Shown here one piece after another: positions 1 through 7,492 of a stretch of 9,316 nucleotides of DNA. The first letter of the stretch is position 1. Each line of letters opens with the position of its first letter. The position numbers and the translations under genes are program-made. This stretch comes from Polynucleobacter meluiroseus (lineage in GTDB: Bacteria > Bacteroidota > Bacteroidia > Flavobacteriales_D > Crocinitomicaceae), in the NCBI GenBank assembly GCA_943328715.2, contig CALQBB020000010.1:1-9316 (forward strand). The letters run 5' to 3'. The notes under the pieces were generated by a model. It made no database searches. It was not told where the DNA came from and saw nothing but the letters and a program-made list of their open reading frames with translations.

Positions 1-822
1 GCACATGATGTGTACGTTGCTGTTCTTGACAAACAAGATCCTAATGGTACAGGACAAGAAGCTCCAATTTGGGATTCATTGCAAGCTCGCGCAGATGGAT
101 TTTATTCTCCTATCTACAACACATCCAACGCTTTCTATTGGAACGGAAACGATGCCATTATGTTGGCAAAAGGAACATTACCTTCTACAGCGACAACCTT
201 AATCAATGCAACCAATGTACCTGGATTCGCCATTGTGGATCTTTTCGGGAAAATTGGAGAGAATCCTGCGAATGAAACAGGAACATCTTCCGGTAACGAT
301 GGAGCATGGTCAACACAGTTTCCTTACAGCACAGGTTTAGGTGTGTTAATCACTAAAGATCATTCTATGATTCGTAAATCAACGATCGTGAAAGGTTCAA
401 CAACGAATCCATCGTTTTTTGATCCACTTTTAGATTACGATTCTATTCCACCGGTAATCGTTCGTTTAGACGCAAACGGTGATACGCTTTATGGCACAAG
501 TGGAAATCCTATTCTTGATGGTAACTGGAGCTCACTTGGAACCCACAACTGTTCATGTAACCCTGCTGCGGTAAATGAAAATGAAGCGAGTTCTTTAAGC
601 GTTTATCCAAATCCAAGCAACGGACTTGTAAACATTAAAAGCAACGGAAGTATTCGTAAAATTCAGGTGTTAAACTCACTTGGACAAACGATCTACACAC
701 AAGCAAACATCGGTTCAAAACCAGTTATTTCTCTTGATTTAAGCGATTTCAGTGGTGTTTACATCATTCGAATCACAGATGTTAACGGACAACAAATGAT
801 CCGTAAAATCATCTTAAGATAA
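1..822 (+). CDS. Secreted lamin-tail-like domain protein with T9SS sorting tail (5'-truncated)
   Basis: The reading frame is open from the first base, so this is the C-terminal 273 residues of a longer protein; the in-frame GTG at base 10 is not a credible start. Visible residues about 30-186 resemble the lamin-tail-type domain of Bacteroidota exoproteins: a GNDA motif at 49-52, DLFGKIGENP at 80-89, and a closing NWSSLGTHNCSC at 175-186. Residues about 195-273 form a T9SS type A sorting domain, with a VYPNPSNG start, a central IQVLNSLGQ strand, a SGVYIIRI strand and a basic RKIILR end. The protein is therefore expected to cross the outer membrane by T9SS and be anchored or released. Lamin-tail domains often accompany secreted nucleases or phosphatases, which would suit the genes downstream, but any catalytic domain lies outside the window. 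The T9SS call is firm; the lamin-tail call is good; the function is unknown. Confidence 0.85.
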   Translation, partial: AHDVYVAVLDKQDPNGTGQEAPIWDSLQARADGFYSPIYNTSNAFYWNGNDAIMLAKGTLPSTATTLINATNVPGFAIVDLFGKIGENPANETGTSSGNDGAWSTQFPYSTGLGVLITKDHSMIRKSTIVKGSTTNPSFFDPLLDYDSIPPVIVRLDANGDTLYGTSGNPILDGNWSSLGTHNCSCNPAAVNENEASSLSVYPNPSNGLVNIKSNGSIRKIQVLNSLGQTIYTQANIGSKPVISLDLSDFSGVYIIRITDVNGQQMIRKIILR

Positions 823-854
823 GTACGGCAGTTTATTGTCCTACTCGAAAAACG

Positions 855-3602
855 ATGAAATATTTTATTCTTATTCTTTTCGCGTGCTTTGCTGAATGGA
901 GTTTCAGTCAGGCTACTGCAAAAATCACTGGTGAAGTCAGCGAAAATGCTACGAATCAACTTTTAAGTGGCGCTAAAATCATCCTTTACAACAATAAAGG
1001 TGTGGTGATGAAAAGAGCCATGTCCAATTCACAAGGGATTTACGAAATGACCGATGTGACCTACGGCGATTATACCATCACGTTTAAAATGATGGGATTT
1101 GATTCGATGGTTCAGGAAATTCAAGTTTCTAAACCTTTCTTGACGGTCAATTTTTACATCGGTGCAAGTCAAGAATACCGCGAAATCAAAGTCATTGGTA
1201 ATCTAGCCGGCTCGCAAAATGTCCCTGTCGCTGTCACCAAAATTCCCCTGCAAAAAATTACTGAAGAACTTGGTTCTCGTGATTTACCGATGTTGCTAAA
1301 TGGAACTCCTGGAGTTTATGCGACACAACAAGGTGGTGGAGATGGAGATGCACGAATCAATGTACGTGGATTCGATCAGCGAAACGTTGGGGTTATGATC
1401 GATGGTGTTCCCGTGAACGACATGGAAAATGGTGCCGTTTATTGGTCCAATTGGTTTGGACTAGATGCCATTACTGCTCAAATGCAAGTTCAACGTGGAC
1501 TCGGTGCGACTAAAATTGCGATGCCATCCATTGGTGGAACCATAAATATCATCACACAAGGTGTCTCAAACAAACCCGGTGGATCATTTCGTCAAGAATA
1601 CGGAACAGGGAATTTATTGCGCTCTACACTTTCCTACAATACCGGAATGACGAAATCAGGTTGGGGATTGACGTTTTCTGCATCCTATAAACAAGCGGAT
1701 GGATGGGTTTATGGAACTCCAAGTCAAGGAAAATTTGGGTACATCAAAGTATCAAAGAAAGTGGACAAACATTTAATGACCTTATCCGCATTTGCAGCAC
1801 CACAAGCGCATGGACAGCGTGCTTACAATCAAGCCATTCAATATTTTGATGAAAATACAGCAAGAAATCTTGGTGCGCCAATTGATACAAATATGATTTT
1901 CTCTGATATGGGCATTCGCTTCAATCAACATTGGGGATATCAAACGAATAGTGACGGAAAAAAAGAAATACTGAACGAACGACTTAATTTCTATTCAAAA
2001 CCTCAATTTACCTTAAAGGACTTTTGGACAGTCAATGATAAATTGTCCATTTCAAACATTGCCTATGTTTCTGTTGGTCGTGGAGGTGGAACAAGTATCT
2101 TCAATTCAAGTGCGTTGCTAAGAGATTCTACAGGATTGATTAATTGGGATTTGGTTATAAAAGAAAATCAAGTGAATTCCCTTTTTGGCACACCGAATAC
2201 AGATCCAATTTACCATCCGACGGAAATAAAATCGAGTCAAATATTATTAGCAAGTATCAACAATCACTTCTGGGCTGGATACCTGAGTCAATTCAATTAT
2301 AACTACTCTAAAAAACTAGAGTTTTCTGGTGGAATTGATTTCCGTTATTACCAGGGGTCTCACTACCAGGTAATTACAAACTTATTAGGCGGTGACTATT
2401 TTGTGAGTACCGCAGATAAAAACGATGCGGATCCGATGCAACGTGTGGGTGACAAAATTGCGAAAAATGCATTTAACGCAGATCGCGATGGGATTGTACA
2501 GTGGACAGGTGCTTTTGGACAAATGGAATATACTGGAAAGAAGTTGTCTTACTTTGTTAACGTATCTGGGATTTTAAATGGATATAAAGGAGTTGATCGT
2601 TTCCAAAAACGAGTTCTCGATTTAGGAGATACCGTATTACGAATTGGCGCTCTCGATACAATTACCTACAACGGAACAACGTATGATGCGAGCAATAAAG
2701 ATCTGAAGTATTACGCGACAGACTGGAAATTCTTACCTGGCTTTACCTTTAAATCCGGATTAAGCTATAAAGTACAGAAAAATGCAACGGCTTATGTCAA
2801 TGTTGGATACTTAAACCGAACACCGCAATTCTCGAATGTCATTGATAACAATACAAATAGTTTCTTTGGCGAAATCGTTAACGAAAAAATTCTTTCTGCA
2901 GAAGGTGGGTACAATTATGCCAAAGAGAAATTTGGATTCAATGTCAATGCATATGCAACGAATTGGAAAAATAAACCTTTTCCTTACGGTGTAGCTGTTC
3001 CGGATCCAAATGACCCAACTGAGTTCATCCGTGTAAACATAAACGGGATGGATGCCGTTCACCTCGGTGGTGAGTTTGATGCAGCATTCAAGTTTTCCAA
3101 GAAACTTTCAGGAGACATCATGGTATCCGTTGGACAATGGTATTGGAATTCATCCAAAACAGTGTTTATTCCTCAATATGATTCACTCGAATTTAGTTTC
3201 GACGCGAAAGGAGTGCATGTTGGTGACGCCGCACAAACCGCAATGGCAGCTGCGTTGAGGTATGAACCCATTAAAAATGGATACATCAAGGTGCAACTAC
3301 AATATTTCGATCGCTATTATGCAAACTTTGATCCATTCTCTTTGCAAGGAGTAAATGGTGGTAGAGATTCTTGGAAAATGCCATCCTATGCCCTATTAAA
3401 TGTATTTGCTGGATATAAATTTCCGTTCAAAACATTCTCATTGCTCACAACCGCAACCATCACAAACGCTTTAAATACAATGTATATTTCAGATGCGACA
3501 AATAACGCAAATGATATTTACAACACCTTCGATGCTCAATCTGCGAGCGTCATGTTTGGAGGTGGATTTAGATTTAATGTTTCACTCGCAATTCAATTTT
3601 AA
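855..3602 (+). CDS. TonB-dependent outer-membrane receptor with carboxypeptidase-regulatory-like domain
   Basis: A 915-residue TonB-dependent transporter predicted to sit in the outer membrane and import a substrate using TonB/ExbBD energy. Residues 1-18 are a signal peptide, probably cut before Gln19. Residues about 23-108 form a CarboxypepD_reg-like beta-sandwich (KITGEVSE, SQGIYEM, GDYTITFKMMGF) as found on many Bacteroidota receptors. The plug domain is about 122-235, with RINVRGFDQR from 167, VMIDGVPVND, and IGGTINIIT at 226-234. The rest is a long beta-barrel ending in Phe915 after alternating hydrophobic residues, as expected for BAM-assembled proteins. No SusD-like partner lies next to it, so it is not a classic SusCD pair. 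It starts 32 bases after the preceding gene and ends 2 bases before the nuclease gene, so its substrate may be a product of nucleic-acid breakdown; that is inference. The ATG was chosen because it gives an intact signal peptide. Confidence 0.95.
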   Translation: MKYFILILFACFAEWSFSQATAKITGEVSENATNQLLSGAKIILYNNKGVVMKRAMSNSQGIYEMTDVTYGDYTITFKMMGFDSMVQEIQVSKPFLTVNFYIGASQEYREIKVIGNLAGSQNVPVAVTKIPLQKITEELGSRDLPMLLNGTPGVYATQQGGGDGDARINVRGFDQRNVGVMIDGVPVNDMENGAVYWSNWFGLDAITAQMQVQRGLGATKIAMPSIGGTINIITQGVSNKPGGSFRQEYGTGNLLRSTLSYNTGMTKSGWGLTFSASYKQADGWVYGTPSQGKFGYIKVSKKVDKHLMTLSAFAAPQAHGQRAYNQAIQYFDENTARNLGAPIDTNMIFSDMGIRFNQHWGYQTNSDGKKEILNERLNFYSKPQFTLKDFWTVNDKLSISNIAYVSVGRGGGTSIFNSSALLRDSTGLINWDLVIKENQVNSLFGTPNTDPIYHPTEIKSSQILLASINNHFWAGYLSQFNYNYSKKLEFSGGIDFRYYQGSHYQVITNLLGGDYFVSTADKNDADPMQRVGDKIAKNAFNADRDGIVQWTGAFGQMEYTGKKLSYFVNVSGILNGYKGVDRFQKRVLDLGDTVLRIGALDTITYNGTTYDASNKDLKYYATDWKFLPGFTFKSGLSYKVQKNATAYVNVGYLNRTPQFSNVIDNNTNSFFGEIVNEKILSAEGGYNYAKEKFGFNVNAYATNWKNKPFPYGVAVPDPNDPTEFIRVNINGMDAVHLGGEFDAAFKFSKKLSGDIMVSVGQWYWNSSKTVFIPQYDSLEFSFDAKGVHVGDAAQTAMAAALRYEPIKNGYIKVQLQYFDRYYANFDPFSLQGVNGGRDSWKMPSYALLNVFAGYKFPFKTFSLLTTATITNALNTMYISDATNNANDIYNTFDAQSASVMFGGGFRFNVSLAIQF

Positions 3603-3604
3603 TT

Positions 3605-5869
3605 ATGACAAAAGGAATACTTAGTTTTTTCGCTTTATTTACTGTCCTCAGTTTGAAAGCACAAACCATTTCTCAAGTTCGAAACTTAGGGATCGGTCAA
3701 ACAGTTACTGTTACTGGCGTTGCCACGAATGGTAGCGAACTTGGAAACATTCGTTATATACAAGATGGTACTGCCGGTATTGCTTGTTACGGATCTATCG
3801 TTTCATCCGTTCAACGTGGAGACTCTATCACAGCAACAGGGGTTTTATTTGACTTCAGTGGTTTATTGGAATTGTCCCCAACATCGAATGTGATCAACCA
3901 TGGTCCAGGTGTTTTGCCTCTAGCGCAAACGATTCCATTCTCTAGTGCAACAGAAACATTGGAAGCTCAATTGGTGCGTTTCGATAACGTTACATTTGTG
4001 CAAACAGGAAGCTTTGCCACAGGAAACAGTACAGTTCAAGTTTCAAATGGAACCGCTACATTTGATGTGCGCGTGAATGGTTCAACAAACATTGATGGAA
4101 CAGCGATTCCAACTGGACCTATTTCCATCGTTGGAGAACTTGGACAATTCAATGCGAATTATCAAATTATCCCAAGAAATTTATTAGACATTTTCCCTTA
4201 CGTTGCTCCGGCAAGAGAAATTAACGTGAAAGTGAATGGTAATACTGTTTTGAATAACGATACCTATATCGTAGGTACAACCGCTGCAACAAGCGTGACC
4301 ATCGAAAATACAGGAGTTTCAAGTTTGACACTTTCAGGCGTAACTTTTACAGGGACAAACGCTTCTGAATTTGGAATTAACCTAACAACTGGAACAGTCG
4401 CTGGATTAGGAAGTAACAATTACTCTTTGACATTCACTCCGACCGGAACTGGTACGCGCACAGCGACACTTTCCATTGCAAATAATGACAGCGATGAAAA
4501 TCCATACATCATCAACTTATATGCAATTGGAACAAATAACTTGGCAACAGAGCCAACAATGAATCCATCAAATTTAACTTTCCCGTTAGTAAAAGCGTAC
4601 ACCATTGGTGGACAATATACTGCTGGAACGAATGCTGAAAATTACATCGTTCTTTGGAAAAATGGTTCTGCAGTAACAGGAATGCCTACAGATGGCACAA
4701 GCTACAAAAGAGGAGATGTTGTTGGCGATGCACGTGTGGCATACATCGGAAGCGGAACTGGATTCACACCACGTGGAATCATCGCTAATCAAAACTACCA
4801 TTTTGCGGTATACGCATTTAATGGACCAACTGGATTTGAGAATTACAAAACAACAACACCCGCTATCGGAAACGTAACTAGTCAAGGTGAACAAATTGGA
4901 AACTACTATGCTGGAATCAATTCTGCATCAACATCTTTTTTAAGTGATTTAAGTGCCTTGATTAATCCACACACTGTTGTTTCGTATTTCAATTACAAAA
5001 CGACTGTGATGAATCAATTTGAAATTCGTGACACAACGAACGGACAATCATTCGTGACGTGTGTATACTCAGGAGAACGCAAAGTATTTGACGAGCCATT
5101 TGACTGGACAGCACAAGGATATTCACGCGAACACTCTTATTGTCACTCATGGATGCCGACATTCCCAGCTGATAATCCAGAGCAACCGGAATACAGTGAC
5201 CAACACAACTTATGGCCAACGAATTTGCAACAAGCAAATACACCGAGAAGTAACCTTCCATTAATGGACATCGATGGGAATGTGGTATTTACCTACTTGG
5301 AAGGAAGTGTAGGATATAGCGGAAATCAGTTGGTGTACGAACCACGTGCTGCGCAGAAAGGAAATGCTGCACGTTCAATCTTCTACATGGCTACTGCTTA
5401 CAATGGTCAGGGTGGAAACAACTGGCAAATTCCAGCAAACCAAAGTCAAGAGTCTTTGAAAACATGGCACTTCGCTGACCTTCCGGATAATTATGAAATT
5501 GCTCGAAATGAATTTATTTTCAGCAAACAAGCAAATAGAAATCCATATGTTGACTCTGTGAATTTTGCTTGTCACGTGAACTTCGCGAACATGTCCTATT
5601 TGGTTTGTGACGCAGGAATCGAAGAAAAATTAGCAGCTAATTTTTCCGTATTCCCAGTTCCTACTTCCGGTAAATTGTTTGCACAAGTAAACGGACTAGA
5701 AATCGTTGAATACACCATTACGGACATGCAAGGAAGAGTAATTAAATCTTCATCCAATGTTCAAGTTCCAGTTTTAGAATTGGGAACAACTGAATTAAAA
5801 TCTGGAATGTATCTTCTACAAGTTGGAACAGCATTCGGTCAAGTTCAACGCGAATTTATCGTCGAGTGA
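3605..5869 (+). CDS. T9SS-exported multidomain endonuclease I-family nuclease
   Basis: A 754-residue secreted protein. Residues 1-19 are a signal peptide (cut after LKA). Residues about 25-198 look like an OB-fold of the YhcR type found in extracellular nucleases (TVTGVATNG, GDSITATGVLFDF). Residues about 204-310 resemble a choice-of-anchor D/ASPM-SPD2-hydin Ig-like module (SVTIENTG, FTPTGTGTRTATLSI, NNDSDENPY). Residues about 313-425 look like a fibronectin III-type module. Residues about 430-675 are an endonuclease I (EndA/Vvn) domain: REHSYCHSW from 508, where Glu509 and His510 match the metal-ligand and general-base pair; DQHNLWPTN at 532-540; and YEPRAAQKGNAARSIFYMA from 578. Residues about 678-754 are a T9SS type A sorting domain (VFPVPTSGK). 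The family makes metal-dependent nonspecific cuts in DNA and RNA; here it would act outside the cell. It follows the receptor by 2 bases and overlaps the next gene by 4, so the genes are probably coupled. Confidence 0.93.
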   Translation: MTKGILSFFALFTVLSLKAQTISQVRNLGIGQTVTVTGVATNGSELGNIRYIQDGTAGIACYGSIVSSVQRGDSITATGVLFDFSGLLELSPTSNVINHGPGVLPLAQTIPFSSATETLEAQLVRFDNVTFVQTGSFATGNSTVQVSNGTATFDVRVNGSTNIDGTAIPTGPISIVGELGQFNANYQIIPRNLLDIFPYVAPAREINVKVNGNTVLNNDTYIVGTTAATSVTIENTGVSSLTLSGVTFTGTNASEFGINLTTGTVAGLGSNNYSLTFTPTGTGTRTATLSIANNDSDENPYIINLYAIGTNNLATEPTMNPSNLTFPLVKAYTIGGQYTAGTNAENYIVLWKNGSAVTGMPTDGTSYKRGDVVGDARVAYIGSGTGFTPRGIIANQNYHFAVYAFNGPTGFENYKTTTPAIGNVTSQGEQIGNYYAGINSASTSFLSDLSALINPHTVVSYFNYKTTVMNQFEIRDTTNGQSFVTCVYSGERKVFDEPFDWTAQGYSREHSYCHSWMPTFPADNPEQPEYSDQHNLWPTNLQQANTPRSNLPLMDIDGNVVFTYLEGSVGYSGNQLVYEPRAAQKGNAARSIFYMATAYNGQGGNNWQIPANQSQESLKTWHFADLPDNYEIARNEFIFSKQANRNPYVDSVNFACHVNFANMSYLVCDAGIEEKLAANFSVFPVPTSGKLFAQVNGLEIVEYTITDMQGRVIKSSSNVQVPVLELGTTELKSGMYLLQVGTAFGQVQREFIVE

Positions 5870-6576
5870 TCCGAATAAACAGTATACTTTTTTTGATTGG
5901 AGCAAGCCTTGTGGCTTGCTCTTCTCATTTCACCATATTACCCACAAGTGGGAAAACAGCCATTCTTGAAAACAATCAAGATCAAACGGTCATAAAAGAA
6001 GTTATTCAACCCTACAAAGACTCGGTTGAAAAAGTCATGAGCACTGTTTTGGCAACAGCAGCTATCGATTTCGAAAGTGGAAGACCAAATAGCCTACTTG
6101 GAAATTGGACCGCAGACGCACTCTTTGCCAATCAAACTCGGACTGTTCGCATGAGCGAACCCGTTTTCTGCCTGTTGAGTGTTGGTGGATTAAGATCAGC
6201 TATCGGAAAAGGGAACGTTACTCGAGGTGATATTTTTCGACTCATGCCCTTCGATAACCAAGTGGTTTGGATGCGCATGCCAATTGCCAGTTTAACGAAA
6301 ATTGAAGCGTATTTGAATCAATCTGGTGGTGAACCAATTTCCAATGCGCAGCTCATTCAAGGAAAACTTGTCTTAAACGGAATACAAGAAAACACCACAC
6401 ATTTTTGGGTGATTACCAGCGATTATTTAGCAAATGGTGGTGACCGCATGGGCTTTTTTCTTGACGCGATCGATCGACAACAAAAACCCCAGCTTTTGCG
6501 TGATATTTTTATGGCAGAATGTCAACTTCAAGGAGAACTCATTGCTTCTCCGGAAAAACGGATCCAACTGAAATGA
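5866..6576 (+). CDS. Lipoprotein 5'-nucleotidase C-terminal domain subunit
   Basis: A 236-residue protein made only of the 5'-nucleotidase C-terminal domain, the part that binds the nucleotide base and positions substrate in UshA-type enzymes; there is no metallophosphatase domain. Motifs in order are the RPNSLLGNWTADAL segment, SVGGLRSAIGKGNVTRGDI (Gly107-Gly108-Leu-Arg110), the following LMPFDNQVV, and YLANGGDRMGFF around 187-198. The GTG start is chosen because it overlaps the TGA of the nuclease gene (GTGA) and yields a lipoprotein signal with lipobox LVAC, acylated Cys18. An ATG-only start would lose this signal. The protein is thus probably membrane-anchored. The catalytic half is the next gene, joined by an ATGA overlap. 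The most likely role is to pair with that half as a two-polypeptide 5'-nucleotidase; pairing is inferred, the domain identity is clear. Confidence 0.9.
   Translation: MIRINSILFLIGASLVACSSHFTILPTSGKTAILENNQDQTVIKEVIQPYKDSVEKVMSTVLATAAIDFESGRPNSLLGNWTADALFANQTRTVRMSEPVFCLLSVGGLRSAIGKGNVTRGDIFRLMPFDNQVVWMRMPIASLTKIEAYLNQSGGEPISNAQLIQGKLVLNGIQENTTHFWVITSDYLANGGDRMGFFLDAIDRQQKPQLLRDIFMAECQLQGELIASPEKRIQLK
5899..5922 (+). other. Hairpin inside the start of the nucleotidase lipoprotein gene
   Basis: Bases 5900-5908 and 5913-5921 are perfect inverted complements (GAGCAAGCC / GGCTTGCTC) around a TTGT loop, extendable by one G-U pair at 5899/5922. The hairpin lies about 33 bases after the GTG start, within the codons for the lipobox, and five bases after a run of seven T (5888-5894). 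No T-run follows, so it is not a typical intrinsic terminator. It may affect translation or mRNA processing of the two nucleotidase genes, or be a by-product of coding. The pairing is plain to see; any function is unproven. Confidence 0.45.
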
Positions 6577-7475
6577 AAAGACGTAGTTTTCTAAAAACAA
6601 GTATTCTCGGTTCCAGTGCGTTCGTGCTGCTTTCCTCTTTTCGTTTGAATCGCTCTTTTCAAACCTTGAAGGAGAAAAAGTTGGTCATTTTACACACGAA
6701 CGATACGCATTCACAAATTGAACCATTCCCAGCTAATCATCCCAAATACGCAAACAAGGGTGGAGTGGCAAAACGGGCAAAATTAATCGAAGAAATCCGC
6801 GAGCAAGAGGAGCATGTTCTTCTTCTAGATTCCGGAGATATTTTTCAAGGAACACCCTACTTCAATATCTTCCATGGTGAATTAGAGATGAAACTCATGA
6901 GTGCGATGCAATATGATGCCGCAACGATGGGAAATCATGATTTCGACATTGGTTTAGATGGCTTTTTGAACGCAAAAAAATTCGCCAATTTTCCTTTTTT
7001 ATGTGCGAATTATGATTTTTCCGAAACAGCATTAAAGGATCAAACCAAAGCCTATCACATTTTTCGTAAAGCGGGATTAAAAATTGGTGTTTTTGGTATT
7101 GGGATCAAATTAGATGGCTTGGTTCCCGCAGAGAAATTTGGAAAAACAAAATACCTGGAGCCAATCAGTGTTGCCAATCAGATTGCAAGTGAACTTCATG
7201 AAAAAGGCTGTGATTTGATCATTTGTTTATCTCACCTAGGTTATAGCTATGTAGAGACAACGAAACCTAGTGACGTCAGATTAGCGGCTGAAAATGAGCA
7301 CATCGATTTAATTCTTGGTGGACACACCCACACATTTATGGAAGCACCAACCACTTTTGAAAATAAAGGAGGGAAGAAAACGGTTGTGCACCAAGTTGGA
7401 TTTGGTGGAATCTTTTTGGGACGCATTGACATCAGCGCGACTCATATTTCTTGCCGTAAACACAGCATCGAATAA
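6573..7475 (+). CDS. Tat-exported metallophosphatase, catalytic domain of a 5'-nucleotidase
   Basis: A 300-residue calcineurin-like metallophosphoesterase of the 5'-nucleotidase (UshA/NucA) type without the usual C-terminal domain. All five metal-binding motifs are present: NDTHS (Asp44, His46), DSGD (Asp86), GNHD (Asn121, His122), SHLG (His221) and GGHTHT (His251, His253). The family hydrolyses 5'-nucleotides to nucleoside and phosphate with two metal ions. The start at 6573 is preferred over the ATG at 6519 because it overlaps the preceding TGA (ATGA) and begins with a clean twin-arginine signal: KRRSFLK, then a hydrophobic stretch to about residue 22. The earlier start would bury this signal. 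No clear AxA cleavage site follows, so the protein might remain tethered. The missing substrate-binding domain is encoded by the gene immediately upstream. Domain identity is sure; substrate (nucleotides rather than other phosphoesters) is inferred. Confidence 0.93.
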   Translation: MKRRSFLKTSILGSSAFVLLSSFRLNRSFQTLKEKKLVILHTNDTHSQIEPFPANHPKYANKGGVAKRAKLIEEIREQEEHVLLLDSGDIFQGTPYFNIFHGELEMKLMSAMQYDAATMGNHDFDIGLDGFLNAKKFANFPFLCANYDFSETALKDQTKAYHIFRKAGLKIGVFGIGIKLDGLVPAEKFGKTKYLEPISVANQIASELHEKGCDLIICLSHLGYSYVETTKPSDVRLAAENEHIDLILGGHTHTFMEAPTTFENKGGKKTVVHQVGFGGIFLGRIDISATHISCRKHSIE

Positions 7476-7480
7476 TCGCG

Positions 7481-7488
7481 TATCTTTA
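7481..7488 (+). promoter_or_regulatory. Candidate Bacteroidota -7 promoter element
   Basis: TATCTTTA matches the Bacteroidota -7 consensus TAnnTTTG at all but the last position. It lies five bases before the ATG of the DUF4249-like gene, in the 17-base gap after the phosphatase gene. A good -33 TTG at the usual spacing is not visible; the nearest, at 7451-7453, is too far upstream. If real, transcription would begin at or next to the ATG, giving a nearly leaderless message. Confidence 0.33.
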
Positions 7489-7492
7489 ACAC

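Noticed and set aside
10..12. GTG as the start of the first gene
   Set aside because: The frame is open to base 1 and no signal peptide follows, so the protein simply enters the window from upstream.
823..854. Imperfect hairpin at 823-844 between the first gene and the receptor gene as a terminator
   Set aside because: The stem has two bulges, only about seven pairs and no following T-run; a real terminator is not supported.
855..890. LFAC near residue 11 of the receptor as a lipobox
   Set aside because: The hydrophobic stretch before it is very short, Phe at the -2 position is unusual, and TonB receptors normally have a signal peptidase I site; the cut before Gln19 fits better.
2811..3062. 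Minus-strand open frames, for example 2811-3062, 4586-4894, 4989-5261 and 8783-9037
   Set aside because: All lie opposite well-supported genes, show no recognisable domains or signal peptides, and look like shadows of the coding strand.
855..3602. Receptor as a SusC-type transporter of a polysaccharide utilisation locus
   Set aside because: No SusD-like gene or glycoside hydrolase lies nearby; the neighbours are nuclease and nucleotidase genes.
6519..6572. Earlier ATG giving an 18-residue N-terminal extension of the metallophosphatase
   Set aside because: It would place charged and polar residues before an otherwise clean twin-arginine signal; the ATG at 6573 gives the signal at the N-terminus and the ATGA overlap with the previous stop.
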